A stretch of DNA of 64,000 nt, taken from Umbellularia californica. Lineage: Eukaryota; Streptophyta; Magnoliopsida; Laurales; Lauraceae. A model generated the notes under the pieces. The model worked only from the letters and a program-made list of their open reading frames with translations. It was not told the DNA's origin and searched no databases. The stretch is from positions 81,486,583 to 81,550,582 of the forward strand of contig JAPQWN010000002.1 of the NCBI GenBank assembly GCA_028538565.1, read 5' to 3'. Position numbers and translations under genes: made by a program. Below are positions 1 through 10,827 of this stretch, piece after piece; position 1 is the first letter of the stretch; each line of letters opens with the position of its first letter.

Positions 1-2
1 CT

Positions 3-1973
3 CAAGTCATCTCAAGCAACAAACATGGTCTTGGATTTGATCATAGTACTTCCATCTCAAAGAACTCAGGTAAGTTTGTTAAAGGAGAAACATTGTTTGC
101 TGTTGAACCTATTGTTTACACTACACATGTTAACTCTTCTTCCAGGATGCATATCCCTCATTGGAAATATGTTCCTATGTGCCACTACTGTGGAATCGTT
201 GGTCATATTAGACCACATTGCAACAAACTACGTTCCAAACTTCGAACTAATCAAAGGAAGAACAATTTCATTCCTTCCCAACATAAATCAAAATCAATTT
301 GGGTTCGAAAGACTGACTTATGTTGCAATGTGGTTCTAACTACTCTTAGAGCACAAAGTTCATCAGTGTGGTATTTAGACAGTGGGTGCTCTAGACACAT
401 GTCGGGGGATAAGTCTCTTTTTACATCCCTTGAGGAGCATAGCGGTGGAAATGTACAGTTTGGTGATGGGAGCAAATCAAAAGTGGTTGGTAAGGGATCT
501 ATCACTATACCAGGTATGTCTACCATCCGAAATGTTTTTCTAGTTGAAGGTCTAAAGGCAAATCTTCTGAGTATTAGTCAATTTTGTGAATCTGGATATG
601 AAGTGCATTTCTCCTTGAATGAATGCACTATTGTAAATGGCCATGGAAAAACTGTACTGACTGGTAAACGAAATTCTGATAATTGTTATGTGGTTGTGAA
701 TGACAGTACCTTGCAATGCAATTCTGCTACCATGAATAATGTCGACCTATGGCATCAGCGGTTAGGTCACATTAATTACACAGATTTAGAAAAACTGTCA
801 CAAAAGGAACTAATTAGAGGTCTTCCCAAACTTCATAAACCCTCTAACCATGTTTGTGGTCCTTGCCAAATGGGAAAACAAATCAAAGCACCAAATAAAA
901 AATTGGATATTTTGACTGCCAAAAGACCCCTAGAGCTGCTTCATATGGACCTCATGGGTCCTTCTCAATTTGAAAGCATAGGTGGTAAGAAGTACATTTT
1001 TCTTATGGTCGATGATTTCTCTAGATTCACATGGGTTAGATTTCTTAGAAATAAATCTGAAACATTTGATGTCTTTCACTACTTATGGTTGCAACTCATT
1101 GCAGATAAAGGCGCACAATTTGGAGGGATTGCGCGCATCAGATCAGATCATGGAATAGAGTTTCAAAACTCTTCTTTTAACTCTTTTTACAATGAGAATG
1201 GAATTAAACATGAATTTTCTGCTCCTAAAACTCCTCAGCAAAATGGAGTTGTTGAAAGGAAAAATAGGGTGGTGCAGGAAATGGCCCGAGTTATGCTTCA
1301 CAGTAAACATGTGCCACAAAGATTTTGGGCTGAGGCAGTTAATACTGCTGTCTATGTGATCAATAGAGTTTATATCCGGCCTGGCACTAAAAATACACCA
1401 TATGAGTTATGGAATGGAAGAAAACCTACAGTAAAATACTTCAAAACCTTCGGAAGTAAATGTTATATCCTGAAAGATCGAGAATATCTCGGTAAATTTG
1501 ACTCCCGAAGCGATGAAGGCATTTTCCTAGGGTATTCTTTAAATAGCAAAGCATATCGGGTATTTCACTTGAAAAACTCCACTATCATGGAATCTATCAA
1601 TGTAGTGGTAGATGATTCTGGACCCTCCTATTTTTCCGATGATGAAGATGAAATCTCACCAGTACCCATTGGTTCTCAACAGGTAGAGCAGCAGGACAAC
1701 AATGCGAAAGAACAGAGTCAAGGAACGGAAGATCAAAAATCACCCGTCCAAGAAACTATTGTTCCTGATACAGACTTAGAACCTGAAGCAGATTTGTCTG
1801 GGTCAAGATCAAATGATCATCAAAGCAAACCTGTACATCCTCGGTCACAGAAAGGACAAGTAATCAAGGATCACCCACTTGACAAAGTTATTGGTGATGT
1901 GCAAGCTCCAATGAAAACTCGAAAACAGGTATACGATGAAATAAATTTTTATGTGTTATGTTTCTGTTTTTGA
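3..1973 (+). CDS. copia gag C-terminus, protease and integrase (partial)
   Basis: This frame is open from the left edge. It shows a CCHC zinc knuckle (CHYCGIVGHIRPHC, bases about 180-222), then a retropepsin active site in WYLDSGCSRHMSGD (about 369-410). A GAG-pre-integrase HHCC zinc finger follows (WHQRLGH...CGPCQMGK, about 750-880). The integrase core keeps the D-D-E set: HMDLMGP near 943, RSDHGIEF near 1140 and the glutamate in QQNGVVERKNR near 1240. The copia integrase C-terminal GYS...KAYRVF motif follows. The frame ends at 1973 because of what looks like a one-base change in the T-run at 1945-1951; reading resumes in the next frame in the RT. The protein would make virus-like particles and integrate cDNA. 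The integrase itself looks intact. Confidence 0.9.
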   Translation, partial: QVISSNKHGLGFDHSTSISKNSGKFVKGETLFAVEPIVYTTHVNSSSRMHIPHWKYVPMCHYCGIVGHIRPHCNKLRSKLRTNQRKNNFIPSQHKSKSIWVRKTDLCCNVVLTTLRAQSSSVWYLDSGCSRHMSGDKSLFTSLEEHSGGNVQFGDGSKSKVVGKGSITIPGMSTIRNVFLVEGLKANLLSISQFCESGYEVHFSLNECTIVNGHGKTVLTGKRNSDNCYVVVNDSTLQCNSATMNNVDLWHQRLGHINYTDLEKLSQKELIRGLPKLHKPSNHVCGPCQMGKQIKAPNKKLDILTAKRPLELLHMDLMGPSQFESIGGKKYIFLMVDDFSRFTWVRFLRNKSETFDVFHYLWLQLIADKGAQFGGIARIRSDHGIEFQNSSFNSFYNENGIKHEFSAPKTPQQNGVVERKNRVVQEMARVMLHSKHVPQRFWAEAVNTAVYVINRVYIRPGTKNTPYELWNGRKPTVKYFKTFGSKCYILKDREYLGKFDSRSDEGIFLGYSLNSKAYRVFHLKNSTIMESINVVVDDSGPSYFSDDEDEISPVPIGSQQVEQQDNNAKEQSQGTEDQKSPVQETIVPDTDLEPEADLSGSRSNDHQSKPVHPRSQKGQVIKDHPLDKVIGDVQAPMKTRKQVYDEINFYVLCFCF

Positions 1974-3497
1974 ACCAAAAAACATCACTGAGGCACTTGT
2001 TGATGACTCCTGGATCAATGCCATGCATGAGGAGTTGGGTCAATTTGAACGAAATAATGTTTGGGAACTTGTCCCTAGACCCACACACACAAATGTCATC
2101 GGAACAAAGTGGATTTTTAAAAATAAAACCGATGAACTTGGACAAGTTATTAGAAACAAAGCCAGATTAGTTGCCCAGGGCTACACACAGGTTGAGGGAA
2201 TTGATTTTGATGAAACCTTTGCACCTGTTGCCCGACTTGAGTCCGTTCATATTCTTTTGGCTGTGGCTTGTTACTTGAAAATCAAACTATACCAAATGGA
2301 TGTCAAGAGTGCTTTCCTGAATGGCTTTCTGAATGAAGAAGTGTTTGTTGAGCAGCCAAAGGGTTTTCAAGATCCTCATTTCCCACACCACGTCTTTAAA
2401 TTGAACAAAGCACTATATGGGTTGCAGCAAGCTCCTAGAGCGTGGTATGAAAGATTGACCACCTTCTTGATTGACAATTCTTTTCAAAGGGGTAGTGTGG
2501 ATAAAACCCTATTCATCAAGAAAGAGCAAAATAATATCCTTATTGCTCAAGTATATGTGGATGACATTGTCTTCGGATCCACATCTGAACCTTGTCTCAA
2601 TCTTTTGCCTCCTGTAGGTCCAAAGAATTTGAAATGAACATGGTAGGCGAACTCTCCTGTTTCCTCGGCCTCCAAATCAAGCAATGTGAGAAAGGGATAT
2701 TTGTGTCTCAAACAAAGTATGCTCGCAACATTTTGAAAAAGTTTGGGATGAACTCTTCAAAGCATTCTGTCACACCAATGAGCACCTCTGTCAAGCTGAG
2801 CTTAGACTCCTCTGGAAAAGACTTCAATAAAAAACTGTATCGCAGTATGATTGGAAGTCTACTGTACCTCACTGCCAGCAGACCGGATATTTCCTTCAGT
2901 GTTTGTGCTTGTGCTAGATATCAATCTAGGCCAAAGGAGTCTCATGTCCTTGCTGTCAAGCGTATCCTGAAATATGTAAGTGGAACTACAGAATTTGGAA
3001 TTTGGATGACCAAAGATACTACCATCGATGTTGCAGGGTTCTCTGATGCTTATTGGGCAGGTTGTGTTGATGATAGAAAGAGCACTTCTGGTGGTTGCTT
3101 CTTCATTGGTAACAATCTGGTTGCATGGCATAGTAAGAAACAAACCTTAACCTCCTTATCCACAGCTGAGGCAGAATACATCACTGCTGGAAGCTGTTGC
3201 ACTCAATTACTGTGGATGAAACAAATGCTATCTGATTATGGCATTCCTCAACACACAATGTTGATTTACTGTGATAACAAAAGTGCCATTGACATCTCCA
3301 AGAACCCAATACAACATTCCAAAACGAAACATATCAACATAAGACATCACTTCATAAGGGATTTAGTTGAAGAGAAAACCATTTGCTTGGAGCATATCTC
3401 AACGGAAAATCAGTTGGCTGATATCCTAACCAAACCATTAGACCATACTAGATTTGATACTCTTCGGAAGTCCCTTGGTATCTGCTCTTTCCCCTAA
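1951..3497 (+). pseudogene. copia reverse transcriptase-RNase H, frameshifted
   Basis: Two frames join to give the RT and RNase H. The first (1951-2637) carries WINAMHEELGQFERNNVWELV, the QMDVKSAFLNG motif and the catalytic YVDD (YVDDIVFGST, near 2555-2585). The frame then slips near 2605, and the second (to 3497) has GELSCFLGLQIKQ, the RNase H core SDAYWAGCVDDRKSTSG, the STAEAEY segment and the C-terminal ADILTKPL typical of copia. In the first RNase H motif, copia elements usually read SDADW; here it is SDAYW. Two frameshifts (about 1948 and 2605) prevent one polyprotein, so the element depends on other copies. RNase H ends at 3497, followed by about 2.6 kb of non-pol sequence. Confidence 0.88.
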
Positions 3498-4591
3498 GTC
3501 CTTTTGTTTTTCTCATGCACTATCAATCTATGTTCAATATTTGCTTTTCTGGCATGAGATTCACTTACGTTTTGCCAAGCTATAGAGTTTTTTTGTTGCA
3601 CACTACACACGTAGTCATTATGATGGATGAACATAGTCTCAGCTCCTCTCTCCTGGCAATTGTTTAACAAAAAAAAAAAAAAAAAAAAAACCGGAGGAAA
3701 AGGACTACCTAAGATTATGTGTGATAGCCGCTATATGATTGAAAAGTTTCATTAGAAAAGGCTACCATTTTCATTAGTGTGAAAGTCACCAGTGATGGTT
3801 CTGTTTTCTTTGTGCAATTCAAAAAAAAGAAAAGGAAAGAGATTGAGGGGGAGCTTTATCTCTTGCAAAGCAATAGATTATTCTTTGTGTTTTACTATCA
3901 TTATGACACATACAATTTCAAAAACAAAAAAAAAAAAAATCTCTTACTCTCTCTAGCCTATGCTTGGTGGACATTTAGTGTATGATCTTGCTAGAAATCA
4001 TTTTTATTGCTTTTTGCATGAGTTATTTCATTAGGCTCATCCTTTTAGTCCTTGTGTTTATGCATTGGTACTTTTCTTAGGCCTGAAATTTTTTTTTATT
4101 TTTTTCTTTTCTTTGTTACATGGCCATGTCTGATCGATCGGACCACTTTGCCCGATCGATCGGACTGTCCTCGACCTGAGCCCATTTATATCGTTTTTCT
4201 CTTTCTTCCCTCTTTTTGCAACTTCCTCTACCCTAGACCTCTAGTTTCCCTTTTGGCCATCTGATCTTCCTCTTCGGATTTGTGCTCCATTCAAGGTAAT
4301 TTCTTCCTCTTTTCTCTTCTAAAAATCAGTTATTTTTCATCCCTATGCCTATTATATGTTCATGGTGTTTGGAATGGGGTGTTTGTTTCTTGGGTTTTCA
4401 TTGGAATGTTTCATGGAAGTGGGGTTCTGAAATGTGAGTTTCTTGTCTATTTGGTGATTTGGAGCATGTGGTGAAGGTGTGTTATATGTTGTCCATCCTT
4501 TTATGGATTTTCCTTCTCTAAAAATGGAGGTTGGCTTTTGTTTCTTTTCTATAATGCATACCAGGTGTTTGTTGAATTGTCTAAAAGGAAC
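3498..4591 (+). other. copia 3' region leader with A22 run and palindromes
   Basis: This stretch between RNase H and the extra ORF codes for nothing I recognise. It contains an A22 run (3669-3690), a second A-run near 3928-3940, and two palindromic CGATCGATCGG blocks at 4129-4165. A donor-like CAAG/GTAATT lies at 4295-4301 and an acceptor-like CATACCAG at 4557-4564, 28 bases before the ATG of the extra ORF. These could bound a 269-nt intron (4296-4564) in a transcript for that ORF. This is inferred from the splice-site match only. Confidence 0.45.
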
Positions 4592-5692
4592 ATGGCTCCT
4601 AAAACCTCCCAACCTCGCAAACGAACTATTCAGCGTGGAAGTTCTTCCTCATCGGCTATGTTTGATGCAAGGAGATTTAAAAGTGTTGCTAAAGAAAACT
4701 CGTTTGAAACGGTTTTCTCCAAGAAACAAGTGTTGGTAGAACGCCAAGTTAATTTCTCCAAAATGAACATTGACTTCAAAACTTGGCTTCTCCAAAGAGA
4801 ATGGCACTCCCTCTACACCTTCAACTCTACTGCATATGGGTCCTTGGTCAGAGAGTTTTACAATAACATCTACGATACTGAGTCTGAAAGCTTCAAGTCC
4901 TATATTCGTGGTGTTACAGTTGAGATCACTCCTAACTCTATCAGTCAGTTTCTAGACATTGATAGGAGTCTTGATGATATTTACCCATCTCCTTAGCCCG
5001 ACTCAGATGATATGGAGGACCCGGTGGATAACACCGACTGGACTGCAGTGGTGAGTGAATTGACCGGTGGTCGAATACGTACGTGGAGTGGGGGTGTGCT
5101 CAAGCAAAAGTTTCTTACACCCTCCTACCGGATGCTCAACCTCTTTGTTTGTGCTAATGTTGAGCCCAAGGGCAGATCTTCAGAGGTTATTATGGAGACA
5201 GGTTTCCTTCTGTTTGTGATTGGCACCGAACAGGCAATCGATGTGCCCCTCACCATCTTTTGGCATATGTTGGATGCTCTTCGGAGAGCCTCTACTACTT
5301 CTCTTCCATTTGGAGCTCTTCTCACCAGAGTTCTCTTGTCTGCAGGCGTTGCTATCATTCCTCAGGATATCATAGTGAAAGGTCGTGGTCCGATCACACA
5401 CCACACTATTGGGTTGTCTGCTGCGCATGTCGATGACAGTGGTGATGATGATGATCAAATTCAAGATGCTGTCGCAGAAGAACCTCCAGCTCGCTCACAG
5501 ATGCCACCCTACTTTCAGGACTTTGAGGAACGTCTGTTTGATCAGTCCACTCAGATTGAACTGCTAGAGAATCGCATGGATTCCCAATTTCGTGAGGTTT
5601 TTGCACAAATGGAGCACTTATTCGTGGGAAGTCAACGGATTGAAGGCAAACTTGATACATTACTCCATCGATTCCCTCCTCCTCCTCAGTAG
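4592..5692 (+). pseudogene. extra 3' ORF of copia element: putative plant transposon protein, one stop
   Basis: One frame runs from ATG 4592 (start MAPKTSQPRKRT) to 5692, broken only by TAG at 4994-4996 (codon 135). Without the stop it would be 366 residues. The N-terminus is basic and serine-rich. The middle (FKTWLLQREW, VREFYNNIYD, VRG/ITPNSI-type strand, then LTPSYRMLNLFV, GFLLFVIGTEQAIDV, LPFGALLTRVLLSAGV) matches my knowledge of the 'putative plant transposon protein' family (Pfam PF20167 type). An acidic DDSGDDDDQ linker and a C-terminal coiled coil (ERLFDQSTQIELLENRMD...) follow. SIRE elements are known for an env-like ORF at this position, but I see no signal peptide or obvious membrane anchor, so I would not call this an envelope. 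The function is unknown; the family assignment comes from pattern memory. Confidence 0.7.
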
Positions 5693-6122
5693 TTTTTGTC
5701 CTGACCTGGCATTGTTCTCTATCTGTCTTTTGCTGAACTTTTGACTTGCTAGTGTGTTGTTTTGTTTCTCCTTTTGCACTTTATGGCTTTTGATTGGTGA
5801 ACTTCCTGTTGGATGTAATTGATTTTACATCATTTGGTTGTACTAACGTTTCTTATTAGCTTTGCCAATTTATGTCCAAAAAGGGGGAGAAGTGTGCTTT
5901 AGTCTTGATAGTTTTCTTAAATGCTCTATATATCACATTGTCACATTGTTTTCTTAAAATTTAATTATGATCTTCTGTCAAGATTGGTTGTGACAGGTGT
6001 TTCAGGTATCTTCAAGATTGGCGTCTTCAAGTATAGTTGTCACTGTTTTTTTTTTTTTTTTTTTTATATGGGTAGAATTCTTGTATTAGATGTTTTGTCC
6101 ATGAATTGTCAAAGGGGGAGAT
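5693..6122 (+). promoter_or_regulatory. copia 3' UTR with two polypurine tracts
   Basis: Two purine tracts are present: AAAAAGGGGGAGAAG at about 5877-5891 and AAAGGGGGAGAT at about 6111-6122. The second lies directly before TGTTAG and is the likely primer for plus-strand synthesis at the 3' LTR. The upstream copy resembles the extra polypurine tracts reported in SIRE-type elements. A T21 run sits at 6045-6065. Confidence 0.65.
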
Positions 6123-6992
6123 TGTTAGTTCTTTGAATGTTGGCTAATTCATGTGGATGGATAAAACATGGGATTTATGTAATTTTTACTTTTCTAGATG
6201 GACCAATCAGATTGCAAGATGTTCAAAGAGTTGCTGCAGTTTCAGTTTGATAGACCGATCGATCGGAGGAACAGACCGATCGATTGGAGGTTTTCAGCTC
6301 CCAGTTATTTGTCAGTCCGATCGATCGGACTGTCCTGGATCGGTCTCAGTTAAAAAGCAGTCCGATCGATCGGACCCTTCTGTCCTATCGATCGGACAGC
6401 GGGGGCTCTGCACGAATCTTGAAGATTTCTTTCTGTTTCAAGCTACTTCTTATCCTCTTGAACCCAAATCTTCCTATCTCGTTTAGGAGAGTCTTATTTA
6501 AGGCAAAGGCTACTAGTTTAACCCTACCTCTCAAAAATCCAAAGTGCATAATCTATCTTTTCTTCAGAGATATCCTTTCTTCTTCAGAGAGCTCCTTTGA
6601 GATGCATATGTGCTGAACATGTTTACCATCTGAAGATCCCTTATACAAAACTCTGGTTTGATTCGTCTTGCTCAAGGCGTGGAGATCGAAGCACTGGAAA
6701 AGGTGAACGGCGTGGTCGTCGGCAAGATTCACTGAGGTCCCTAGGTTGTGGTCAATTGTAAAGGGGAGTGAGTTTTTCTCTTGTAACCTTCGTTTATTAG
6801 TGTTTGATCTTTCTGGACCGGTGTGAGGTCCCGTGGTTTTTTCCCTTTTAGGGTTTTTCCACGTATAACATCGTGTGTCAATTTGTGTGTTTGATTGTTT
6901 AGATTGCTCTTGTTTCTGTTTTACCTTCTCCATATTCAGATCTGTTGTGGGACTGTTTTTATCCTTTGGGGTTGATCAACCCTCTTGGAATT
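6123..6992 (+). repeat. copia 3' LTR (about 870 bp)
   Basis: It begins TGTTAGTTCTTTGAATG just after the polypurine tract. It ends, by inference, at TTGGAATTTCA where the minus-strand LINE sequence resumes at 6993. It contains five copies of a palindromic CGATCGATCGG block (6253-6397). Because the 5' LTR is outside the window the boundaries cannot be checked by comparison. The right boundary rests on the LINE reading frame changing to non-LINE sequence there. Confidence 0.6.
6253..6397. repeat. cluster of five GTCCGATCGATCGGAC-type palindromes in LTR
   Basis: The blocks are 6253-6267, 6274-6288 (one mismatch), 6315-6330 (perfect 16-bp palindrome), 6360-6375 (perfect) and 6382-6397 (imperfect). 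Two more copies lie in the same element at 4129-4165. Each could form a short hairpin in RNA or bind a dimeric protein. The surrounding LTR does not look otherwise tandemly repeated. Confidence 0.85.
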
Positions 6993-9900
6993 TCAGAAGC
7001 ACGCCAAAGTAGTATCCTTTTGTTGGAACCAAATACAAACTTCCAAGACCCAAAGAGTTCTTGAATGGATGAAGGGAGAACCCAGGACAGATCAAAGGAT
7101 TGGAGGAGCGAGTTCCAGATGTCAAAAGCCATTGGACAAAGCAGGAGAAGGTGGTCGACTATTTCTTCGGCTAATAGACAAAGTGGACAATTATTGACCA
7201 CTATCACTTTGCGATGATGGAGGTTATCGAAAGTGAGGATACGACCTCAAAGCACCAACCAAGTGAAAGCCAACACTCTAGGAGTACCTTGGACTTCCAC
7301 AGAAAATCATAATGACTATTACAGGTGGGAGCAGCGGACAAAACCAAGACAAAGGATGAGACTATGAAGACCCCTTCTTTGGAAGGAGCCCAGACCCTGC
7401 AATCATCCCCCTCTTCTGGAAAGGAGACCTGATTTAAGGCCCCTAGGAGGTGAAGAAGCTCTATCTCGTCATACTCTTGTAAATGCCTTCTAAAAACCAA
7501 GGTCTAAACAGTATGGCCACTAATCCTTTCCATGTAATCTTTTACTTTGGCCAATTGATTTGAGGCACATCTAAAGAAAGTAGGGAACTCCTCCGCAAGA
7601 GGTCTATCCCCCATCCCAAACATCCAGCCAAAAGAAGATGGCTTCCCCTGAGCTAACCTTTTATCTAACATGAGTTGTAAACACTTCCTTAACATAAATA
7701 GTCCCTCTCCATGGGCCAAAGAATATGTATGACGGCCCTGATACATCCCAACAATTTCTTCATACTCGATATTTGACCAAGATAATTTGCCTCCACATAA
7801 TATCAGAATGTTCCCCTATCCTCCATAGCCATTTCCCCAGGAGGGCTTTGTTGATCTAAAAGCTTAGACCACCCTCCCTTTTTAGCTTATAGACAGAATT
7901 CCAATTGACCAGGTGGAGCTTCCTTTTGTTGCTTCTACCTTGCCATAAGAATTCTCGCTGAAGTTTTTCTATGCGCTTAATAACCAATGCTAGACATTTG
8001 AAAATAGACATGAAGTATAAGGGAAGGTTGGCTAAAGTCGCCCTAATGCGGGTGATTCTACCCCCAAAAGATAGCTATTTCACTTTCCAAGAGGCCAATT
8101 TTTGCTCCACCCTTTCTAGAACTAGGTTCCAGACTAATTTAGGAGCATTATCGAGGAAAAGCGACAAACCAAGATGATCGAAACTTATATGTGCAGCATT
8201 TAACCACAAGACTACGGTGTTGTCAGGTAGTAAAGAACTAAAGAGTCCAGATTATCGATCCTACAGAGAGAGGATAAAACAAGCAATGGATCCAATTAAA
8301 GTGGAATTGAACTAAGATATGGCTAATGTAGACAATTGAAGTGAACAAGTAAAACTACTAAACTATACAATGTAAACAATTAATTAACAATATAAAATAT
8401 GAAGTTAATAAGATCTAAGCTAATCTAACAAGTTATACTAAATTGGTGGATGAATGGTGGTGTAAATGGAAGATTTAAGGTGAAATGTGTAGGATTTTAA
8501 AAAAAAGTCATGTGAAGTATAGATCTAACAATCTAGAAGTGAAAATAATAAATCAAACAAAGATTTAAATTAACAACAATAAGAATAAGAGATTAGGCAA
8601 TCCAAAATCCACTAAGTATATAATTAATTCAAACGATACATGTTTTAATTCAACTCCCAAATCTACAATCCAATTAGCAATCTTTTACCTAATTGGATTG
8701 GATGATATATAACAATGAAGATTAAAGTAAAGAAAATTAAAGGCCAAAAACCTAGATTATCATCTGGCTACCCTAACAATAATTCATCAAAATCAAGTTA
8801 CAAAAGATCAAAGATAAGGTATCTAGAGCATGCTATGTGAGAGAACTTAATCCAATTACAAAGCATCAATTGAGATTGTCCAGCATCAAGTGTAGAGATA
8901 GAGCATGAGAAATGAGAAAGATTAGCATAATTAGATTTAAAATCTACTAATCAATCAAGGCACAAGTAGAAAATTTAAACTAAAACATGCATGTAATTGA
9001 ACTAATCACATTATTTAGCTTCAAAAGGAGAGCCTAATCCAAGAACTTTAGCCACTAAACATCAAGAAAGAGCTTCAAATCTTCATTAATGATCTTCAAT
9101 TACACACTCTCTCTAGATTAGTTACACTTAAGCTCCTAATTACCATCTAAAAGTAGAGCGAAGGTAAAAAAAAAAAAGAAAAATTGCCAAAAGTGACTAA
9201 CTTGCCAAAAGATTTTTTCTTTCTACAAAAACATTCTAATTTATAGAAGCATTAAGACATTTGATTGGCTCATTTCCTTTTACAAGGATTGCTTCAATTT
9301 GATTGGTTGCAACAAACTTTCCTTCCAAAGGATATAAGCATATATGCTTTTTGGATTTGTGTCATGGCAAGCTTTGATTGGTGGGAGAGGTGAGTTGGAT
9401 GGAATATTTTATATGTAAAAAAATAATATGCAATTATTGGGATTTGAATGTATAACCTATTTCATACCAACCCAAGCTTTAAACAATACACCAACCAATC
9501 CTTTGTTCTAGAGAATGACTTCTTTTATCCTTAAAGTTTTCTCCTCTTATTTTGGAATTCTTCAACTCTTTCTAAAATTTCTTCATGTAACTTCTTTATT
9601 GAAATCTCTTCCTACTGCCTTGGGACACTGGCCGGAAGGTTGGGGTAGTCGCAGGGTCCACCTACATAAGAGAAATTACATAAAAATGCGCTATAAATAA
9701 TCGGATTTATATATGATAATCCGATAATCCATTAATGTGAAAGGAGGGTAAAATCTCTGTGTAAAACAAATGATATGCATGTAAGATGTCGATAAAGTTT
9801 AGACTAATACGGGTTAAAATATGCAATATTTAACACTTATCACAAGAGAAGATGAAGGAAGTCAAGCAACCTTGCAGCCATGATACTAGCGAGACCCTTA

Positions 9901-10310
9901 AGCAGTTGATTTTCCACCGAAAGGCCTATGAGCTCGCTTTGAAAAAAACTCACATTGAGACCCGAAATAGCTTCAAAACAGCTCAGAATGACAACGACAT
10001 TCTTGATTTTCTCCTCCTTCGCATCATAGAATATGATAGTATCACCCCACAAACTGAAGATGCGTTATTGTTGGGCCATTGGCTGCCGGCTTGAAGCCAG
10101 AAATAAGATTTGTCTCACCTGCCACAAAGATCATTCTACCTGGAGCTTTTGCAACAATGTCAAACAGAAAAAGGAGAGAGCATTCCCTTAACGGAGGCTG
10201 CTTTTGGCTTGAAAGAAACCCTTTGGATTTCCGTTAATAAGGATGAAAAGAAACTCCATACTTACTTGACCAAGGACATTCTACCGGACTCACTTTCAAC
10301 AATTCACACA
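6993..10310 (-). mobile_element. L1-type LINE fragment, split by a solo LTR
   Basis: Read on the minus strand, 10310 to 9848 encodes RT sequence: a KGFFQAKSSLR/LSPF region, THLQF, then a damaged DD motif followed by TIIFYDAKEE and SELIGLSVENQLLKGLASIM. After the insertion, 8169 to 6993 continues with LGLSLFLDN, LANLPLYFM-type and KLQREFLW sequence, the RPLAEEFP...CASNQLAKV segment and the zinc-binding CPLCLLAEEIVDHLLLLC near the 3' end. Endonuclease and ORF1 are absent. The 3' end is cut by the copia element at 6992. There are several frameshifts and stops. The left limit near 10310 is approximate. Confidence 0.85.
8175..9842. repeat. solo LTR inserted in the LINE, 5-bp target duplication
   Basis: This 1,668-bp block starts TGAT and ends ATCA and is flanked by the direct repeat CAAGA (8170-8174 and 9843-9847). 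Removing it with one CAAGA copy lets the minus-strand LINE reading continue in frame across the junction. No coding sequence is visible. It contains the phrase ATTATCGATCCTACAGAGAG near 8252 and ends in AATATTTAACACTTATCA. TG...CA ends, a 5-bp duplication and the absence of genes fit a solo LTR or a small non-autonomous LTR element; I see no internal pair of LTRs. It is AT-rich, with long runs of A-rich sequence. Confidence 0.8.
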
Positions 10311-10827
10311 ATTAAACCTTCATTTCCAACTTTCTTCTTTAAAGAGAGTTTCCTACTCAATAAGAGCCATGAAACAATGGAAGGTGCACACTATTGTAAC
10401 CTTGAGGTTATGGGTTCAAGTCATGATATCAATAAAAAAGAAAGAGAAAGAAAGAGAAAGAGAACTTTTTAATACTTGTTACCAAACAAAAGTACATGGT
10501 CTTGGTTGATGCAGGTACTACCCTGAAATTCATTTCCATTAATCCAATCATTGCTGTTCTATTTATGTGCTCACATCTTTAATGTGAAATTTAGTCCAAA
10601 CTAATCACAATTGATCAAAGGTTCTCTTCAAGAATTTTAGTAAAAAAGGAACATGTTTCTTAGTTATGAGGTGTTAGAGATATTCATAGTTATTAGGGAT
10701 AGACTTGAGTTTTAATTTATTAGGGATAGACTTGAGTTTTAATTTATTCTTCTAAGATTCTTCTATTCAAGTATAAATTGAGAATTTTGTATTAAAAAAA
10801 AAGATCATGTCTCTTAGAATCCTACAT
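10311..10827. other. no gene; short tandem duplication
   Basis: No coding sequence is recognised. A perfect tandem duplication of about 27 bp (TTAGGGATAGACTTGAG unit) lies at about 10690-10745, and a GA-rich microsatellite at about 10435-10465. Confidence 0.6.

Larger units (their letters stand above)
1..6992 (+). mobile_element. SIRE/Maximus-like Ty1/copia retrotransposon, 3' part
   Basis: The domain order seen is gag end with CCHC knuckle, aspartic protease, integrase, reverse transcriptase, RNase H, a long 3' region with an extra ORF, polypurine tract and 3' LTR. Integrase before RT defines Ty1/copia. A 2.6-kb tail after RNase H with an extra ORF and a GGGGGAGAT-type polypurine tract is typical of the SIRE/Maximus lineage. 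The 5' LTR, leader and most of gag lie left of the window. The 3' end abuts an L1 LINE at 6993, so the element seems to have inserted into that LINE; the matching left flank is outside the window. Two frameshifts and one stop show it is not autonomous. The exact right LTR end (TTTCA) is inferred. Confidence 0.85.

Noticed and set aside
3669..3690. A22 run as the tail of a retroposed mRNA
   Set aside because: It lies inside the copia 3' region, with no target duplication or upstream gene copy.
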